A DNA stretch of 64,000 nt from Ottelia alismoides. Taxonomy: Eukaryota; Streptophyta; Magnoliopsida; Alismatales; Hydrocharitaceae. Position numbers and translations under genes: made by a program. This document shows positions 12,579 through 23,600 of this stretch, piece by piece. Below the pieces are notes generated by a model, which did not search any database, had not been told where the DNA came from, and saw only the letters and a program-made list of their open reading frames with translations. The stretch covers positions 62,001 through 126,000 of the forward strand of contig JAZKJV010000094.1 of NCBI GenBank assembly GCA_037367405.1, in the 5' to 3' direction. How positions within the stretch are numbered: the stretch's first letter is position 1; every line of letters begins with the position of its first letter.

Positions 12579-13040
12579 TCAGAAACAGCCTCCTCTAAAA
12601 AGGTAACTCAATAACCCGATCCAGTGACTCTTTCCTCGAGGAGCGGGGTATTCCCTTCTAAGTTCAAGTGCGACCAACTCAAGAGGAGGGGGTGGAGAAA
12701 AGAATGGACGGTAGCCAGTGTAGCTACCTATCCTGGGATGCCTGACCAATGTAGCCAAGTCATCCAGCTGCATTTTCTTTGCTAATATACATACTCCGAC
12801 AGGTTTTTTTTTCTTTTTCTTTTTTTTGGACCTGTCTGATTTTTTTGGAGTTCTCACATTTTTTCTTTCTTTCTTTTTTGAACTATATACAAGGTGCAAC
12901 ATGTACATCAGGAGTTTTTCCTCTTGAGCCAGTAGACTATCCCTCTTTTGAAGCATTATTGCAACCCACGGCATCCCGTCCTTAGATGTCAACACCACCA
13001 GACTAGGTTGAGATGCACTACCCTCCCTAGAGGAGGACAT
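12579..13040 (-). CDS. Hypothetical ORF in the retroelement interior
   Basis: This is a 153-residue open frame near the polypurine-tract end of the complete element. It has a lysine-rich run (about residues 70-82) encoded by an A-rich tract and no domain I recognise. Nothing in the sequence shows that it is translated, and its position between the protease remnant and the 3' LTR is where gypsy elements often carry non-coding or antisense sequence. It is most likely incidental. Confidence 0.2.
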   Translation of the reverse strand: MSSSREGSASQPSLVVLTSKDGMPWVAIMLQKRDSLLAQEEKLLMYMLHLVYSSKKKERKNVRTPKKSDRSKKKKKKKKPVGVCILAKKMQLDDLATLVRHPRIGSYTGYRPFFSPPPPLELVALELRREYPAPRGKSHWIGLLSYLFRGGCF

Positions 13041-14295
13041 ATGTTTCCATCCGTGTGCTACTCCAAGCTAAAGGATTCTATCTCCTCACCACCTCATCAA
13101 TGAAGAGCTACGTGCATTGTGCTTGTCCAAGTTAGGTCATTATCTAAAAGAATCATGCGTATGCACGAGATATTCTACTTAGACTAATCAAGATGACCTG
13201 TGAACATAGACTTGCGGACTCAAAGAATTAAGTCACTTGACCTGAGAAATCTTAACTCCAGTTCCTATAAGGTTCCTCTGAAATTAGGTGGATTAAGGTC
13301 AAATCAAGTCCATCCTCAATATCTACTCATAACTTGGTTCAGAACCCACTAGCTTTCCACCTTGCATATGCAAGATATGCAGATGAGAGGTGCAAATGAC
13401 ATGCTATGAATGAAATGCAAGACTTTTTTTTTGAAATGCAAGGATGATATGCAAGAGTAAATAAGAAGCATTTTTGTTTTATTTTTCTAGTTTACAACAA
13501 TTTTTTATTAATTACAACAAGTTTTAGTTGATACAATTTGTACATAGTATACACGATTTTTTTGGTATACATCCTATTTTACAACAAATTTTACAAAGGT
13601 ATGTTTTACAAGAATTTTACAACTTTTTATACAAGTATTATACAATAGTACATATTATACAAGTATACAAAATTTTAATTTTAATTTTTTTAATTTTTTT
13701 ACAAAAGGTTTACAAGTATTATACAAGTATAATTTTTTTTCAATTTTTACCCACCCATAATTATTGCAAAATATATACAAAAATACGCGAAAATACGTGA
13801 AAGTACGAGCTATGGGTAAAGTATATATGTAATATATACACGCCCCCTATACTTAGCGTGTGCTATGTCCTCAGAGCATGAAAGCGACTAAAAAGACATA
13901 GCTCGGGCTAAGCATATGAGAGCTAAAATAACAAAAAGTATAGAAGTCGTCCTGCCCCCCTATACTTAGGCTCTGGCAGCCTAAGTGTAGAAGAAGATCA
14001 GAAATGGGGCGGACGAGGGAAAGAGGGGATATGGATGGATATATACACGGCGGGCATCGGTCCCCCCTATACTTAGGCTCTGGTCAGCCTAAGTATAAGA
14101 TAGGAGTGAGTATGAGGACCGATGTGATCTGGAGGATGTACAATGAATAGACACGGGTCACTCTCCCCCCTATACTTAGGATCTGGTTATCCTAAGTATA
14201 GTCATGAAATGATATGGAATCGGAGCGAGTGATTCGAATCACTGGGGGGGGAGGGAGAGAAAGTATATACAAGAAAGAGTGAGAATATACAAGAA

Positions 14296-15660
14296 TTAAG
14301 AAGGTTTGTGACGAACCTTCTTGCGGACGCCAGGAGGTGGATAATATACATATGTGTCGCTGTCGGAATCGTCCTCAGATGAATAATAGTAAGGTGTAGG
14401 GATCGTCCAACGCAGGTCGACACACGGCTGCTTGCTTAGATACGGCTTAAGAACAGCTGAACTGAGCTCACTCATATAAATCACCTTGTCCGGACTAGAT
14501 GAGGACTCTTCCGAAAATTCCTTCTCCGGTGTGTTGAAGGAAATTTTCTTAGTCGGATTTCTAGAACCTGAATCATTGAGAGGGAGTGGAGAGCGACGCG
14601 CCTTGAGAGGTTCGGGAGAACACCTCGAGGAATCAATTCTCGACTTCCTCTCACTAGATAGCCGACTAGAAGAGGGAGCAACCGTGTTTTTAAGTGGAGT
14701 CAATTTTGTCTGGGTTGTTTCCTTAGAAGGTCCGGGTCGTGGTGTGGTGCTGACTATGGGTTCCTCATCAGACGAGTCACCATAAAGATTCTAATATTCC
14801 TGAAGGGTCAGCACATGTCTCGGGAAGGTTCTAGTGGTCTCAGTCGGCTTGGCATTATTGGGCTTTTGTGTCGGATCATCGAAATGGTCAAGACAATCAG
14901 CAAAAATCATGTCTGACTCAATGTCAGCTTCTGATCGTGAGTCCTCCTTAGAAGCTGTCACAGTGGTGGTGCAAGCAGTTGATGACGTGGAGGTGTGGGG
15001 AGTCTTTGATCCAATGGTCGTCCGGACAATCGGTCTCTCAAGTGTGGTAGAGAGGTGGGACTCATCTTCCTCTCGATGGTCACGACTGTCAGCGGATGTG
15101 CGGGTCACCTTAGAGTAAAGTTTATCAAAGAATGGATGAGGTCGAAGCGCTCCCAATGCTGTAAAATCGATTTCCCGAGTCTCGCAATCTATAGTCGCCT
15201 TAGCCAAGGCTAAGAACGGCTTCCCGAGAATAATCAGAGACTGGGAAAACTCTCCTCGGTGCTCAATGTCAATGATCGTGAAGTCCACCTGGAGTAGAGC
15301 ACCTTGAAAAGTAGCGATGACTGAAATATTTCCTCTCGACCGTTTGATGGATCGATCAGCCAGTTGAACAATCTCTCTTGACTTTCTAAGTGGCCTGAGT
15401 TTGAGCTTGTCAAACACAGAGGTCGGGAGGATATTTATCGGTGAGTCGTCATCGATTCTTGCATGGGTAAAGATGGTGTCTTTGATTTCACATTCAACTC
15501 GGGGCAACCGCTTTACTCTGCGGCTTTTGGTCTTTCTCCCCATCACCAAGGAGGTGGCCATAGACACTATATGTCTTTCAGTCCTTGTCCTCTTATGGCC
15601 CGACCTCTTGGGCATCAATTTACTTCTCACAAATCATTTGAGGTCGGGGAAGTGATCTAT
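14296..15660 (-). pseudogene. Gag-pol remnant with retropepsin-like domain
   Basis: On the minus strand, 15630-14296 is a single reading frame broken only by a TAG at 14793-14791. A further in-frame TGA lies just upstream near 15632. The upstream part reads LIKAIDHFPDLK. The core has the layout of a gypsy aspartic protease: SPINILPTSVFDKL, then IVQLADRS, then VDFTIIDIE, then IILGKPFLALAKATID. These correspond to the active-site loop, the LADRS strand and the ILGxPFLA segment. The expected D-[LST]-G-A active site appears as DDDS, so catalytic function is doubtful. The C-terminal 160 residues are Ser/Pro-rich with an acidic SSEDDSDSD patch. No RT or integrase follows. Confidence 0.6.
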
Positions 15661-15863
15661 GGCCTTTATTAAGGGAAGTTTGAAAATCAATTCTTCATCG
15701 AGTGCTTCCCTTAAGGTAGGATCCAACTTTTTTAAATCATTTTCATTTTCAATTTTTATGTGAGTTTTTGGTTTTTCAATTTTTTTGGTATTTTGGATAG
15801 ATGAATGATCAGACTCTGGATTGGAAGGTAAGTGGTTAGTAGAAGAGAGAGGTAGAATGGACT

Positions 15864-16754
15864 CTAGCTGTACAGACGGTGTGGGTTCCCTGATACTCGC
15901 TCGGTTTTCAACATCAAATCTACTTCCTTCTCCACTTTCATACCCAGGCTGGCAGAAATTGAGTGCAACATGTCCATGACATCTCTCAACTTGTTACCAA
16001 ATGATTCAATTTTCTTAATAAGTCTAGAGATGTCATCCTCCACAAAATTCTCATGACAAATCATGGGAGAGTTCTGCTTAATGGGAGGATACTGCTGAGA
16101 TATTGGGGTCTCATACTCAACATACCTAGACTCTGGCATGTAATTCTGGGTCGAGTATGGACCATCTAAATGGCAAATATCGGTCGAAGCCTCATATGAT
16201 GGAGTCAATGAAACGGGGACTGATAAGTCTAGGTCATGAGTCCAATCTTGTGAATGTATAGGCTCTTCGAATGAATGCTGGTTAATGGAGGCTTGATCAC
16301 TAAAGTCAATCAAGTCTGGAAAATCATGATATTCAGGCCTCTCAATTCGGATTGTTTGATCGATCAAATGATGCCCTAAGGTCAAGTCGGGATGTGTATA
16401 TGCAGATTGTTGTATGGTCCCTACTTGATGTGAGAATGAAGTATACGGGGGCATATAATTCTGCCAATCATCGGTCTCAGCAGTGGCTTGCTCTGCATTC
16501 GATTCTTTAATTCCTGCAAGCTCTCGAGAATAAGTACAGTCAGCCCAAGATGGAAGTGGATCCGGAATGTCAGAATATGGAGTAGGTGAGAAATGCGAAG
16601 AAGTGGAGAAGTCAGTCGAAGTTCTGACTTCGTAATCAGGTTGAGGGGGAGCCGACCACGGGTAAGGGTCTCCCGTGGATGGCGGAGGATACATGGAAGA
16701 AGAGGAAGGTGAAGATGAACGGTATATGGTCGAGGAGCATTGACCAGAGGTCAC
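15864..16754 (-). CDS. Leader/gag-position ORF of the retroelement (copy 1)
   Basis: This 296-residue open frame is rich in Ser, Pro, Tyr and Asp, with motifs such as WADCTYSREL and DDWQNYMPP and a C-terminal stretch DDISRLIKKIESFGNKL that could form a helix. It occupies the gag position between the PBS and the protease remnant. I do not recognise a capsid domain or a CCHC knuckle. Its N-terminal two thirds are duplicated at 18573-19376. It may encode a diverged gag or a lineage-specific leader protein. Confidence 0.4.
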   Translation of the reverse strand: MTSGQCSSTIYRSSSPSSSSMYPPPSTGDPYPWSAPPQPDYEVRTSTDFSTSSHFSPTPYSDIPDPLPSWADCTYSRELAGIKESNAEQATAETDDWQNYMPPYTSFSHQVGTIQQSAYTHPDLTLGHHLIDQTIRIERPEYHDFPDLIDFSDQASINQHSFEEPIHSQDWTHDLDLSVPVSLTPSYEASTDICHLDGPYSTQNYMPESRYVEYETPISQQYPPIKQNSPMICHENFVEDDISRLIKKIESFGNKLRDVMDMLHSISASLGMKVEKEVDLMLKTERVSGNPHRLYS

Positions 16755-17929
16755 AGTGTATGGGGACCACTATCCCGACATCTTTGAAGAGGAAAAGATA
16801 ATTGTAAGCAGATGGAGGTAGAAAATGTGCAATTACACAGGATACACACACAGACAGACTCCAAGACAAACGCAAGAGCAAACCCCGAGTTCACACTCAA
16901 CACGGTGAAGGACCCGAAACCGAGTCCAATTAATCTTGTAAATTTTAAGTGTGAATTTCAAGCAAGATAGCAAGGATTACGTGGTCTATAGGGAAGTCGG
17001 CTCAGAGCCGGATGCGTCTTCCCTGTTTAACCTGTCGCCTAAGATACCGCCGCTCCTTCCTTTCTTCGCTCCTATCCCAAGTCGATGGATTCAATGACCA
17101 CACCCCTATCTACCTGCAAGCAGGCGGAGGCTGACAAGGCCGGAACTTCACCCCTGGGGGTTACTGGCAGCTTGTCGCAGAGTACCGCAATTTCGCCCCT
17201 ATCTACCTGAGACAGGCGGAGGCTACTTGGTACTAGTCAATGAATCTGAAATTATTCGACTTGTGATATTTGCTAGGATCAATCAGAACGTGATATGGAA
17301 GGCGGGGATTTGGGCTCTACCTTAAGGTGTTCACACACACTCAAGTACCCTCACTCAGCCTGAAAACAAGGTCGGGGATTAATCTCCCGCAAACAATTTT
17401 CAAATTTTATTCTTTTTTTGGTCAATACTGTTTAGCAGTCCCGATTTTAAGTTAGGTTATCACTGATTAAGTCAACCACACAGCACGCCTATCGGACAGT
17501 CCCAATTTCCTTTTTAATTTAAATGTAAAAATCAGAGGGGGGAAATCGAGAAAAGCCGATGCATGTTAAAATCAATGATGCGTATGCTGAGTAGAGAATA
17601 CTTACAGTGATCCCTTCGCTTTTTTTATGCAGGATGCAGAACAGAATTGGAAACTTTATCTAAATGCAAATACAGGCGATGAAAGCCGCTCCTAGACAGG
17701 CAGTTCTATTAGCGTGAAGAACAGTTTAATTTGACTAAGTACTGCGGTCTAGGTGCGTCTTTTAAGTGTATTGTGTGGTCCTATTGATTACGAGCACAAG
17801 CAATTCCTAGATTGGCTCGGGGAGCTGCTAGTGCAAGCTAAGTTACAATTCACCCACACAGCACACAGGACACGGTTCCACTATACTTACACACGCGAGA
17901 ACCCAAACAGGAACCGCTGGAAATGATGC
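16189..17929 (-). repeat. Direct duplication inside the retroelement, unit 1
   Basis: This segment of about 1.74 kb is repeated in the same orientation at 18605-20337. Both units start at GCCTCATATGATG and end at GGAAATGATGC. Shared landmarks include the WADCTYSREL ORF portion, two blocks containing CCCCTATCTACCTG, and a TCCTAGACA segment. The copies have visibly diverged by substitutions and small indels. Confidence 0.85.
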
Positions 17930-18175
17930 AAAGAAAAGAAAAAGAAAATACAATGCCTCTCTTTCACTCAATAAAGTTTAAATGCTAGGTCTTCGAAGCG
18001 TCGTCGACTCCTCGCGTTCCTCGCACAGAAACAAAGTAAGGTCAGAGAGTGACACAAAAATTAATGCAAGAAATAAAGGAGAGAAAATAATTACAAGAAA
18101 AACCGGGGGTCAGACTACCCGGGGAAGGAAAATCAAACACTCAAAAATTTGTTAAAATTTAACCTAAGCCGTGCC

Positions 18176-18193
18176 TCCCCGGCAACGGCGCCA
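18176..18193 (-). other. Second, internal tRNA-Asp-type PBS
   Basis: The minus-strand reading TGGCGCCGTTGCCGGGGA is identical to the functional PBS at 20636-20653. It is followed outward by a short LTR-start-like sequence (TGACGACCGCGAAATCT) at 18197. It marks the 5' end of a second, diverged element copy fused inside this one. Confidence 0.75.
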
Positions 18194-18209
18194 TTTTGAC
18201 GACCGCGAA

Positions 18210-18592
18210 ATCTATCCGATTGCAACGCACTTAGTCAATTATACGATATTAAAAGGGTAGATTTCGGGTTCGTCAAATGGCGCCGTTGCTGGGGAGGCAA
18301 ACGGCTTAGGATCACTTTAGAAAATCAGATTTAGGTTTTCCGGTCACTCGGGTAGTCTGATCCCCAAACCACCTTGTAATTATTCCATTTTTTTCTTCAT
18401 TTTTTTTAATTTTTAATTTTTTATCTCTCTGACATTTTTATATCTTTTTGTGCGAGGGCCCGGTGGACTTGGAGCGGCTTTCTTGAAGTCGACGCATCTC
18501 GAAGTGCATCGGAGGCCGACTATTCGTGGATCAAGTCGGCTGTTGAGACGCCAGAAGGATTTTTTATTTTTTTTAACTTGTAAAAAGTGTCC
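18210..18592 (+). repeat. Inverted copy of the LTR edge, PBS and leader
   Basis: This arm is the near-perfect reverse complement of 20338-20721. It covers the first 66 bp of the LTR, the PBS (18278-18295, one mismatch) and about 300 bp of leader. Between the two arms lies duplication unit 2. The inner end abuts, at a shared ATCTAYCC, another LTR-start sequence in the opposite orientation. Confidence 0.9.
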
Positions 18593-19376
18593 TGATCATA
18601 TGTTGAGCCTCATATGATGAAGTCAATGAACGAGGGCCTAGTAAGTCTAGCTCATTAGTCCACTCCTGTGAATGTATAGGTTCTCCGAATGAAGGCTGGT
18701 TAATGGAGGCTTGATCACTAAAGTCAATCAAGTCTGGAAAATCATGATATTCAGGCCCCTCAATTCGGGTTGTTTGATCGATCAAATGATGCCCTAAGGT
18801 CAAGTCGGGAGGTGTATATGTAAATTGTTGTATGATCCCTACTTGAGGTGAGAATGAAGTAAACGGGGGCATATAATTCTGCCAATCATCTGTCTCAGCA
18901 GTGGCTTGCTCTGCATTCGATTCTTTAATTCCTGCAAGCTCGCGAGAATAGGTACAGTCAGCCCAAGATGGAAGTGGATCCGGAATGTCAGAATATGGAG
19001 TAGGTGAGAGATGCGAAGAAGTGGGGAAGTCAGACGGAGTCCTGACTTCATGATCGGGTTGAGGAGGAGCCGGCCACGGGTAAGGGTCTCCCGTGGATGG
19101 CGGAGGAGAAAGCGAAGATGAACGGTATATGGTCGAGGAGCATTGACCAGAGGTCACGGTGTATGGGAACCAATATCCCGACATCTTGAGGAGGAAATGA
19201 TGATTGTAAGCAGATGGAGGTAGAAAATGTGCAATTACACAGGATACACACACAGACAGACTCCAAGACAAACACAAGAGCAAAACCCCGAGTTCACACT
19301 CAACACGGTGAAGGACCCGAAACCGAGTCCAATTAATCTTGTAAATTTTAAGTGTGATTTTCAAGCAAGATAGCAA
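18573..19376 (-). CDS. Leader/gag-position ORF of the retroelement (copy 2)
   Basis: This 267-residue frame repeats the N-terminal and middle parts of the ORF at 15864-16754 (same WADCTYSREL, DDWQNYMPP and DFPDLIDFSDQASINQ motifs). It then runs into the inverted repeat arm, where it terminates. It lacks the C-terminal helical part of copy 1, so it is a truncated duplicate. No known domain is visible. Confidence 0.35.
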   Translation of the reverse strand: MLSCLKITLKIYKINWTRFRVLHRVECELGVLLLCLSWSLSVCVSCVIAHFLPPSAYNHHFLLKMSGYWFPYTVTSGQCSSTIYRSSSLSPPPSTGDPYPWPAPPQPDHEVRTPSDFPTSSHLSPTPYSDIPDPLPSWADCTYSRELAGIKESNAEQATAETDDWQNYMPPFTSFSPQVGIIQQFTYTPPDLTLGHHLIDQTTRIEGPEYHDFPDLIDFSDQASINQPSFGEPIHSQEWTNELDLLGPRSLTSSYEAQHMIRTLFTS

Positions 19377-20337
19377 GGATTACGCGGCCTAAAGGGAAGT
19401 CAGCTCAGAGCCGGATGCGTCTTCCCTGTTTAACCTGTCGCCTAAGATACCGCAGCTCCTTCCTTTCTTCGCTCCTATCCCAAGTCGATGGATTCAATGA
19501 CCACACCCCTATCTACCTGCAAGCAGGCGGAGGCTGACAAGGCCGGAACTTCACCCCGGGGGGTTACTGGCAGCTTGTCGTAAGGAACGCAATTTCGCCC
19601 CTATCTACCTGAGACAGGCGGAGGCTACTTGGTACTAGTCAAAGAATCTGAAATTTATTCGACTTATGATATTTGCTAGGATCAGTTAGAACGTGATATG
19701 GAAGGCGGGGATTTGGGCTCTGCCTTAAGGTGTTCACACACACTCAAGTACCCTCACTTAGCCTGAAAACAAGGTCGGGGTTACTCTCCCGCAAACAAGG
19801 GTTAATTTTAGTTAATTTTTTTGGTCCAATTCAATTAGCAGCCTCGATTTTAGAGATTATTTATCACTGATATTAATCCACACAAGCAATCACGTCTACC
19901 GTCCAGTCCCAATTCCTTTATCCTAGGTTAGAAAACCGAGAGAGAGAATCGGAAAAAGCCGATGCGATCGAGAAAACAATGATGAATGCTTGAGTAAGAA
20001 GACTTACAGTGCCTCCAGCTCTCTACAATGCAGGATGCAATACTGAATTGAAATTTTATACTATATGCAAATGCAAACGAGAAAAGCCGCTCCTAGACAT
20101 ACAGTTCTATTATCGAGTGAAGAACAGATTATTTTTGGCTAAGTTCTGCGGTCTAAGTGCGTTTTTTAGGTGTAATGTGTGGTCCTAAAGAACTACGAGC
20201 ACAAGCAAATCCTAAAGTGGCTCGAGGAGCCGCTAGTGCAAGCCTAGTCTAAAATTCAATCCACACAGCACACGGGGACATGGTTCCACTATCTTTACAC
20301 ACGCAAGAACCCAAACGGGAACCGCTGGAAATGATGC
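18605..20337 (-). repeat. Direct duplication inside the retroelement, unit 2
   Basis: This is the partner of 16189-17929 and the spacer between the inverted arms 18210-18592 and 20338-20721. It lies directly downstream of the functional PBS, so it is the copy belonging to the intact 5' end of the element. Confidence 0.85.
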
Positions 20338-20635
20338 GGACACTTTTTACAAGTTAAAAAAAATGAAAAATCCTTCTGGCGTCTCAACGGCCGACTTGAT
20401 CCACGAATAGTCGGCCTCCGATGCACTTCGAGATGCGTCGACTTCAAGAAAGCCGCTCCAAGTCCACCGGGCCCTCACACAAAAAGATATAAAAATGTCA
20501 GAGAGATAAAAAATTAAAAATTAAAAAAAATTGAAGAAAAAAATGGAATAATTACAAGGTGGTTCGGGGATCAGACTACCCGAGTGACCGGAAAACCTAA
20601 ATCTGATTTTCTAAAGTGATCCTAAGCCGTTTGCC

Positions 20636-20653
20636 TCCCCGGCAACGGCGCCA
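20636..20653 (-). other. tRNA-Asp primer binding site
   Basis: Read on the minus strand, TGGCGCCGTTGCCGGGGA begins 2 nt inside the 5' LTR. It is complementary to the 3' end of plant tRNA-Asp including CCA. Athila and Tat gypsy elements commonly use this primer. It fixes the element's orientation. Confidence 0.85.
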
Positions 20654-20655
20654 TT

Positions 20656-23600
20656 TGACGAACCCGAAATCTACCCTTTTAATATCGTATAATTGATTAA
20701 GTGCGTTGCAGTCGGATAGATACGCGATCGGTCAAAAATAACCGCACAATTCGATTAAACGTCGAATGAAAATTAAGATATGGTTTTATGTTTATTTAGC
20801 CTGGGCAAGCCCCAGGGTCGACTCAAGGAGGAAAAGGAACAACTCGGGATCAAGTTAGATGAATTAGATTGCGGTTTTCCAAGTGAGATTTTTTTTGGTA
20901 ATTTTTTTATGCAATAAAATGCCAATGCACAGATGCGAGTGAACTAGGTTATTAAGAAAACAAGCGACTTAGCCAATTTTAATTTTAATGTGAAATTAAT
21001 CCAAATCAGCCAAATGGTAATTTTTCTAAGAACCTAATCAACAATGAATGCAAATGTATTTTTTTTGGAATTTTTGGATTTAAAATGCACAAATGAAAAA
21101 TGCAAACTTTTTTTGGGGTTTTATGCAAATTTTCATGCAAATAATATGCAAAAATTATGAAAAATTTACTGAAAGTTAAAAATGATGAAATGAAGCTAAC
21201 TAATTTTTTTAGAATTTTCTGACACTTTATGATTTTTTTATGATTTTTTTACTGAAATTAGAGAAATAACGAGTATTTAATTCCTAATAATTCCACGAAA
21301 TCAAATTATCCAGAGATTGATTTATCTCAAATAGATAGTTCAATGGTGAATCCAGGAGAGTTGAAATTTCTCAAAAATGTTATTCGTGGAATTAATTAAA
21401 AATCAATTACACAAATATCTCTAGAATTTATTTTATGCAAACGACAACTCCGAATTGGACGAAACTTGGACAATAATTAAAATACACTAAAAGGCATCAT
21501 TCACAATTTTTTCGCATTTTTTAGAGCAATAAATGTCTATGTGCAAATTTCAGAGTATAATTGGGCAAAATAACACTAATTTTCAGTCTCTGATTTTTAA
21601 TAAAATATCAAATACTCACAAAAATGCAATTAAATAGCCAGTAGATAAAGAATTAATTTCTCTACAACATACTATTTGTCTGATAAACAATGATGCAAAA
21701 ACACTATCCAAATTAATGACCAAAGTCAGGGATATCTTCGCAATACAGAATTGAAATGAAATGAATTGAAATGTGCTTAAGGGCACTTTTGGAATTACGT
21801 AAACATGAAGGGTTTAAAGTTCAATTTTCACAGAATAATAAAAATAAAAAGGAAGAAATACCTTCGATGGTTAAATCTTGTACCCCAAGCTAGGGCACCA
21901 AGGGATGACGACGGCGGGCCAAGATGAGGGCGGCGATGTCGGCGGTGCTGGAGGACGATGACGCGGGCGGCGACCACGTGCAGCCGCGCTGGCGATCTGC
22001 AGGAGGCGGCCGAGCTGGCGCGTCGCGCGAGGGACTCACGGCTGAGCGCGCGTGAGGGAGGAGTGCGGCGCCGCTCGCGGGAGGCGGCGCGGTCGGCCAG
22101 GCGTCGTGCTGGGGCCGTGCGCGGAACTCGAGGAGGGCATCACAGGGGCGGCGCGGTTGGTCACGCTCTGCCGTGGAGGGCGCGATGGCGGATGGGCGTG
22201 GGGCCGCGCGGGGCGGGGCTGCGCCCGAGGGAGGTCGGCTGGAGAGGCGCGGCGCGGCTAGGAGGAGAGCGCCGCACCGCCGTTGGAGGGCGGCTGCAGA
22301 GGAACTGAGCGGCCTCGGCGGAGGCGCAGCCGCTGGCTGACGGCCGTGGGGTGACTGGAGGTCGTGCTTGCCGGCGATGGCTGAGGGACGAGGTGGCATG
22401 CAGCGACAGCTTGTGGGGATGAGCTCGACGAGGGCTGGAGCAGTGCCACGCACCCAAGCGGAGGTGGAGAGAGGCCACGCGCGGCCTGGTGCCGCTGCGT
22501 GGGCGGGAGGCGTGGCAACCGCTGGCTGACGTCGGAGGAGGCGGCAGCCGCCGCTGGCTGTTGCTGCGGTGGCGGTGGAGAGCCAGGGAGGGGGCGGCTA
22601 CGGCTGCTTCTTCCCTGTGCCCCTTTTTTTTATTTTTTTTTGTAATTTTTTTTTGCAAATTTTTTATATGTTGTAAACAGGAAATGGAAATATGAAGATG
22701 TGATTTGGATGATTGTGGTGGTTGTGGGGGTATATGCTGATGGTGTTTGGAAGATAATGTGATTTCTGTGATGATTTGTGGTGATGAATGAAGATGATAA
22801 ATGATGGTGGTGGTATGTGATGGTGATTGTGATGATGATGTATGATTGATGAATAAAATGGTGATTGTGATGATGTTCAACAAAACAATAGTTAGATAAA
22901 AATGAAATGAAATGACAAGATAGAGATAGAGTACTTACCTGTGATTCGTCGAAGGTGGGGCCGTGTCGTGCGACTTCCGGTTGTCGCCTCGAGGAGATGG
23001 CGGTTGCTCCGAAGCTTGGTAGCCTCACGAGTGGGGCTACTACAGCGAGAGATCGCCGGATCGTACCTGAGAATAATCTCGAGGAGGTTGTTGCTCAACC
23101 GTGAAGAAGCCGCAACTGTCACCTGAAACTTCAAGGAGGTTCACTCCTCTCTTATCAAAAGAACGGTGGATGAAAAATAATGGTGGAGGATGATGGGAAT
23201 AAAAAGAATAGGAGAGGGAAGTTGGAGAAGATGGAGTGGTGGAGAGAGTGGAGAAGGTGGAGGCTTGGAGTAGAAGGCAAGTAAAGAAGTGGTAAAAGAA
23301 GATTAAATAAATAATTAATAAAATAAAATATAAGACTACTAAAAATAATTAAAATATTAATAATAATAATATAAAAATAAATCCGAAAATAATAAAATAA
23401 ATCCAAAAGTAATAAAATAATGGGGTGACATGTGGTGGCTCCAGGAGCTGCCACATGTCGCTCCTAGAAAAATCAAAAAGTTAAATGTAAACAAAAATAA
23501 AAAAGAAATAATAAAAGGGATTAAATCAAAAGGTGGTCAACATGAAAGTTGCTCGTCTCGACGAGATCTACAACTTTCGTGAAGGGTCGAAAATCAAAGG

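Noticed and set aside
14486..15118. Plus-strand ORFs opposite the protease remnant
   Set aside because: Antisense shadows of the minus-strand retroelement frame.
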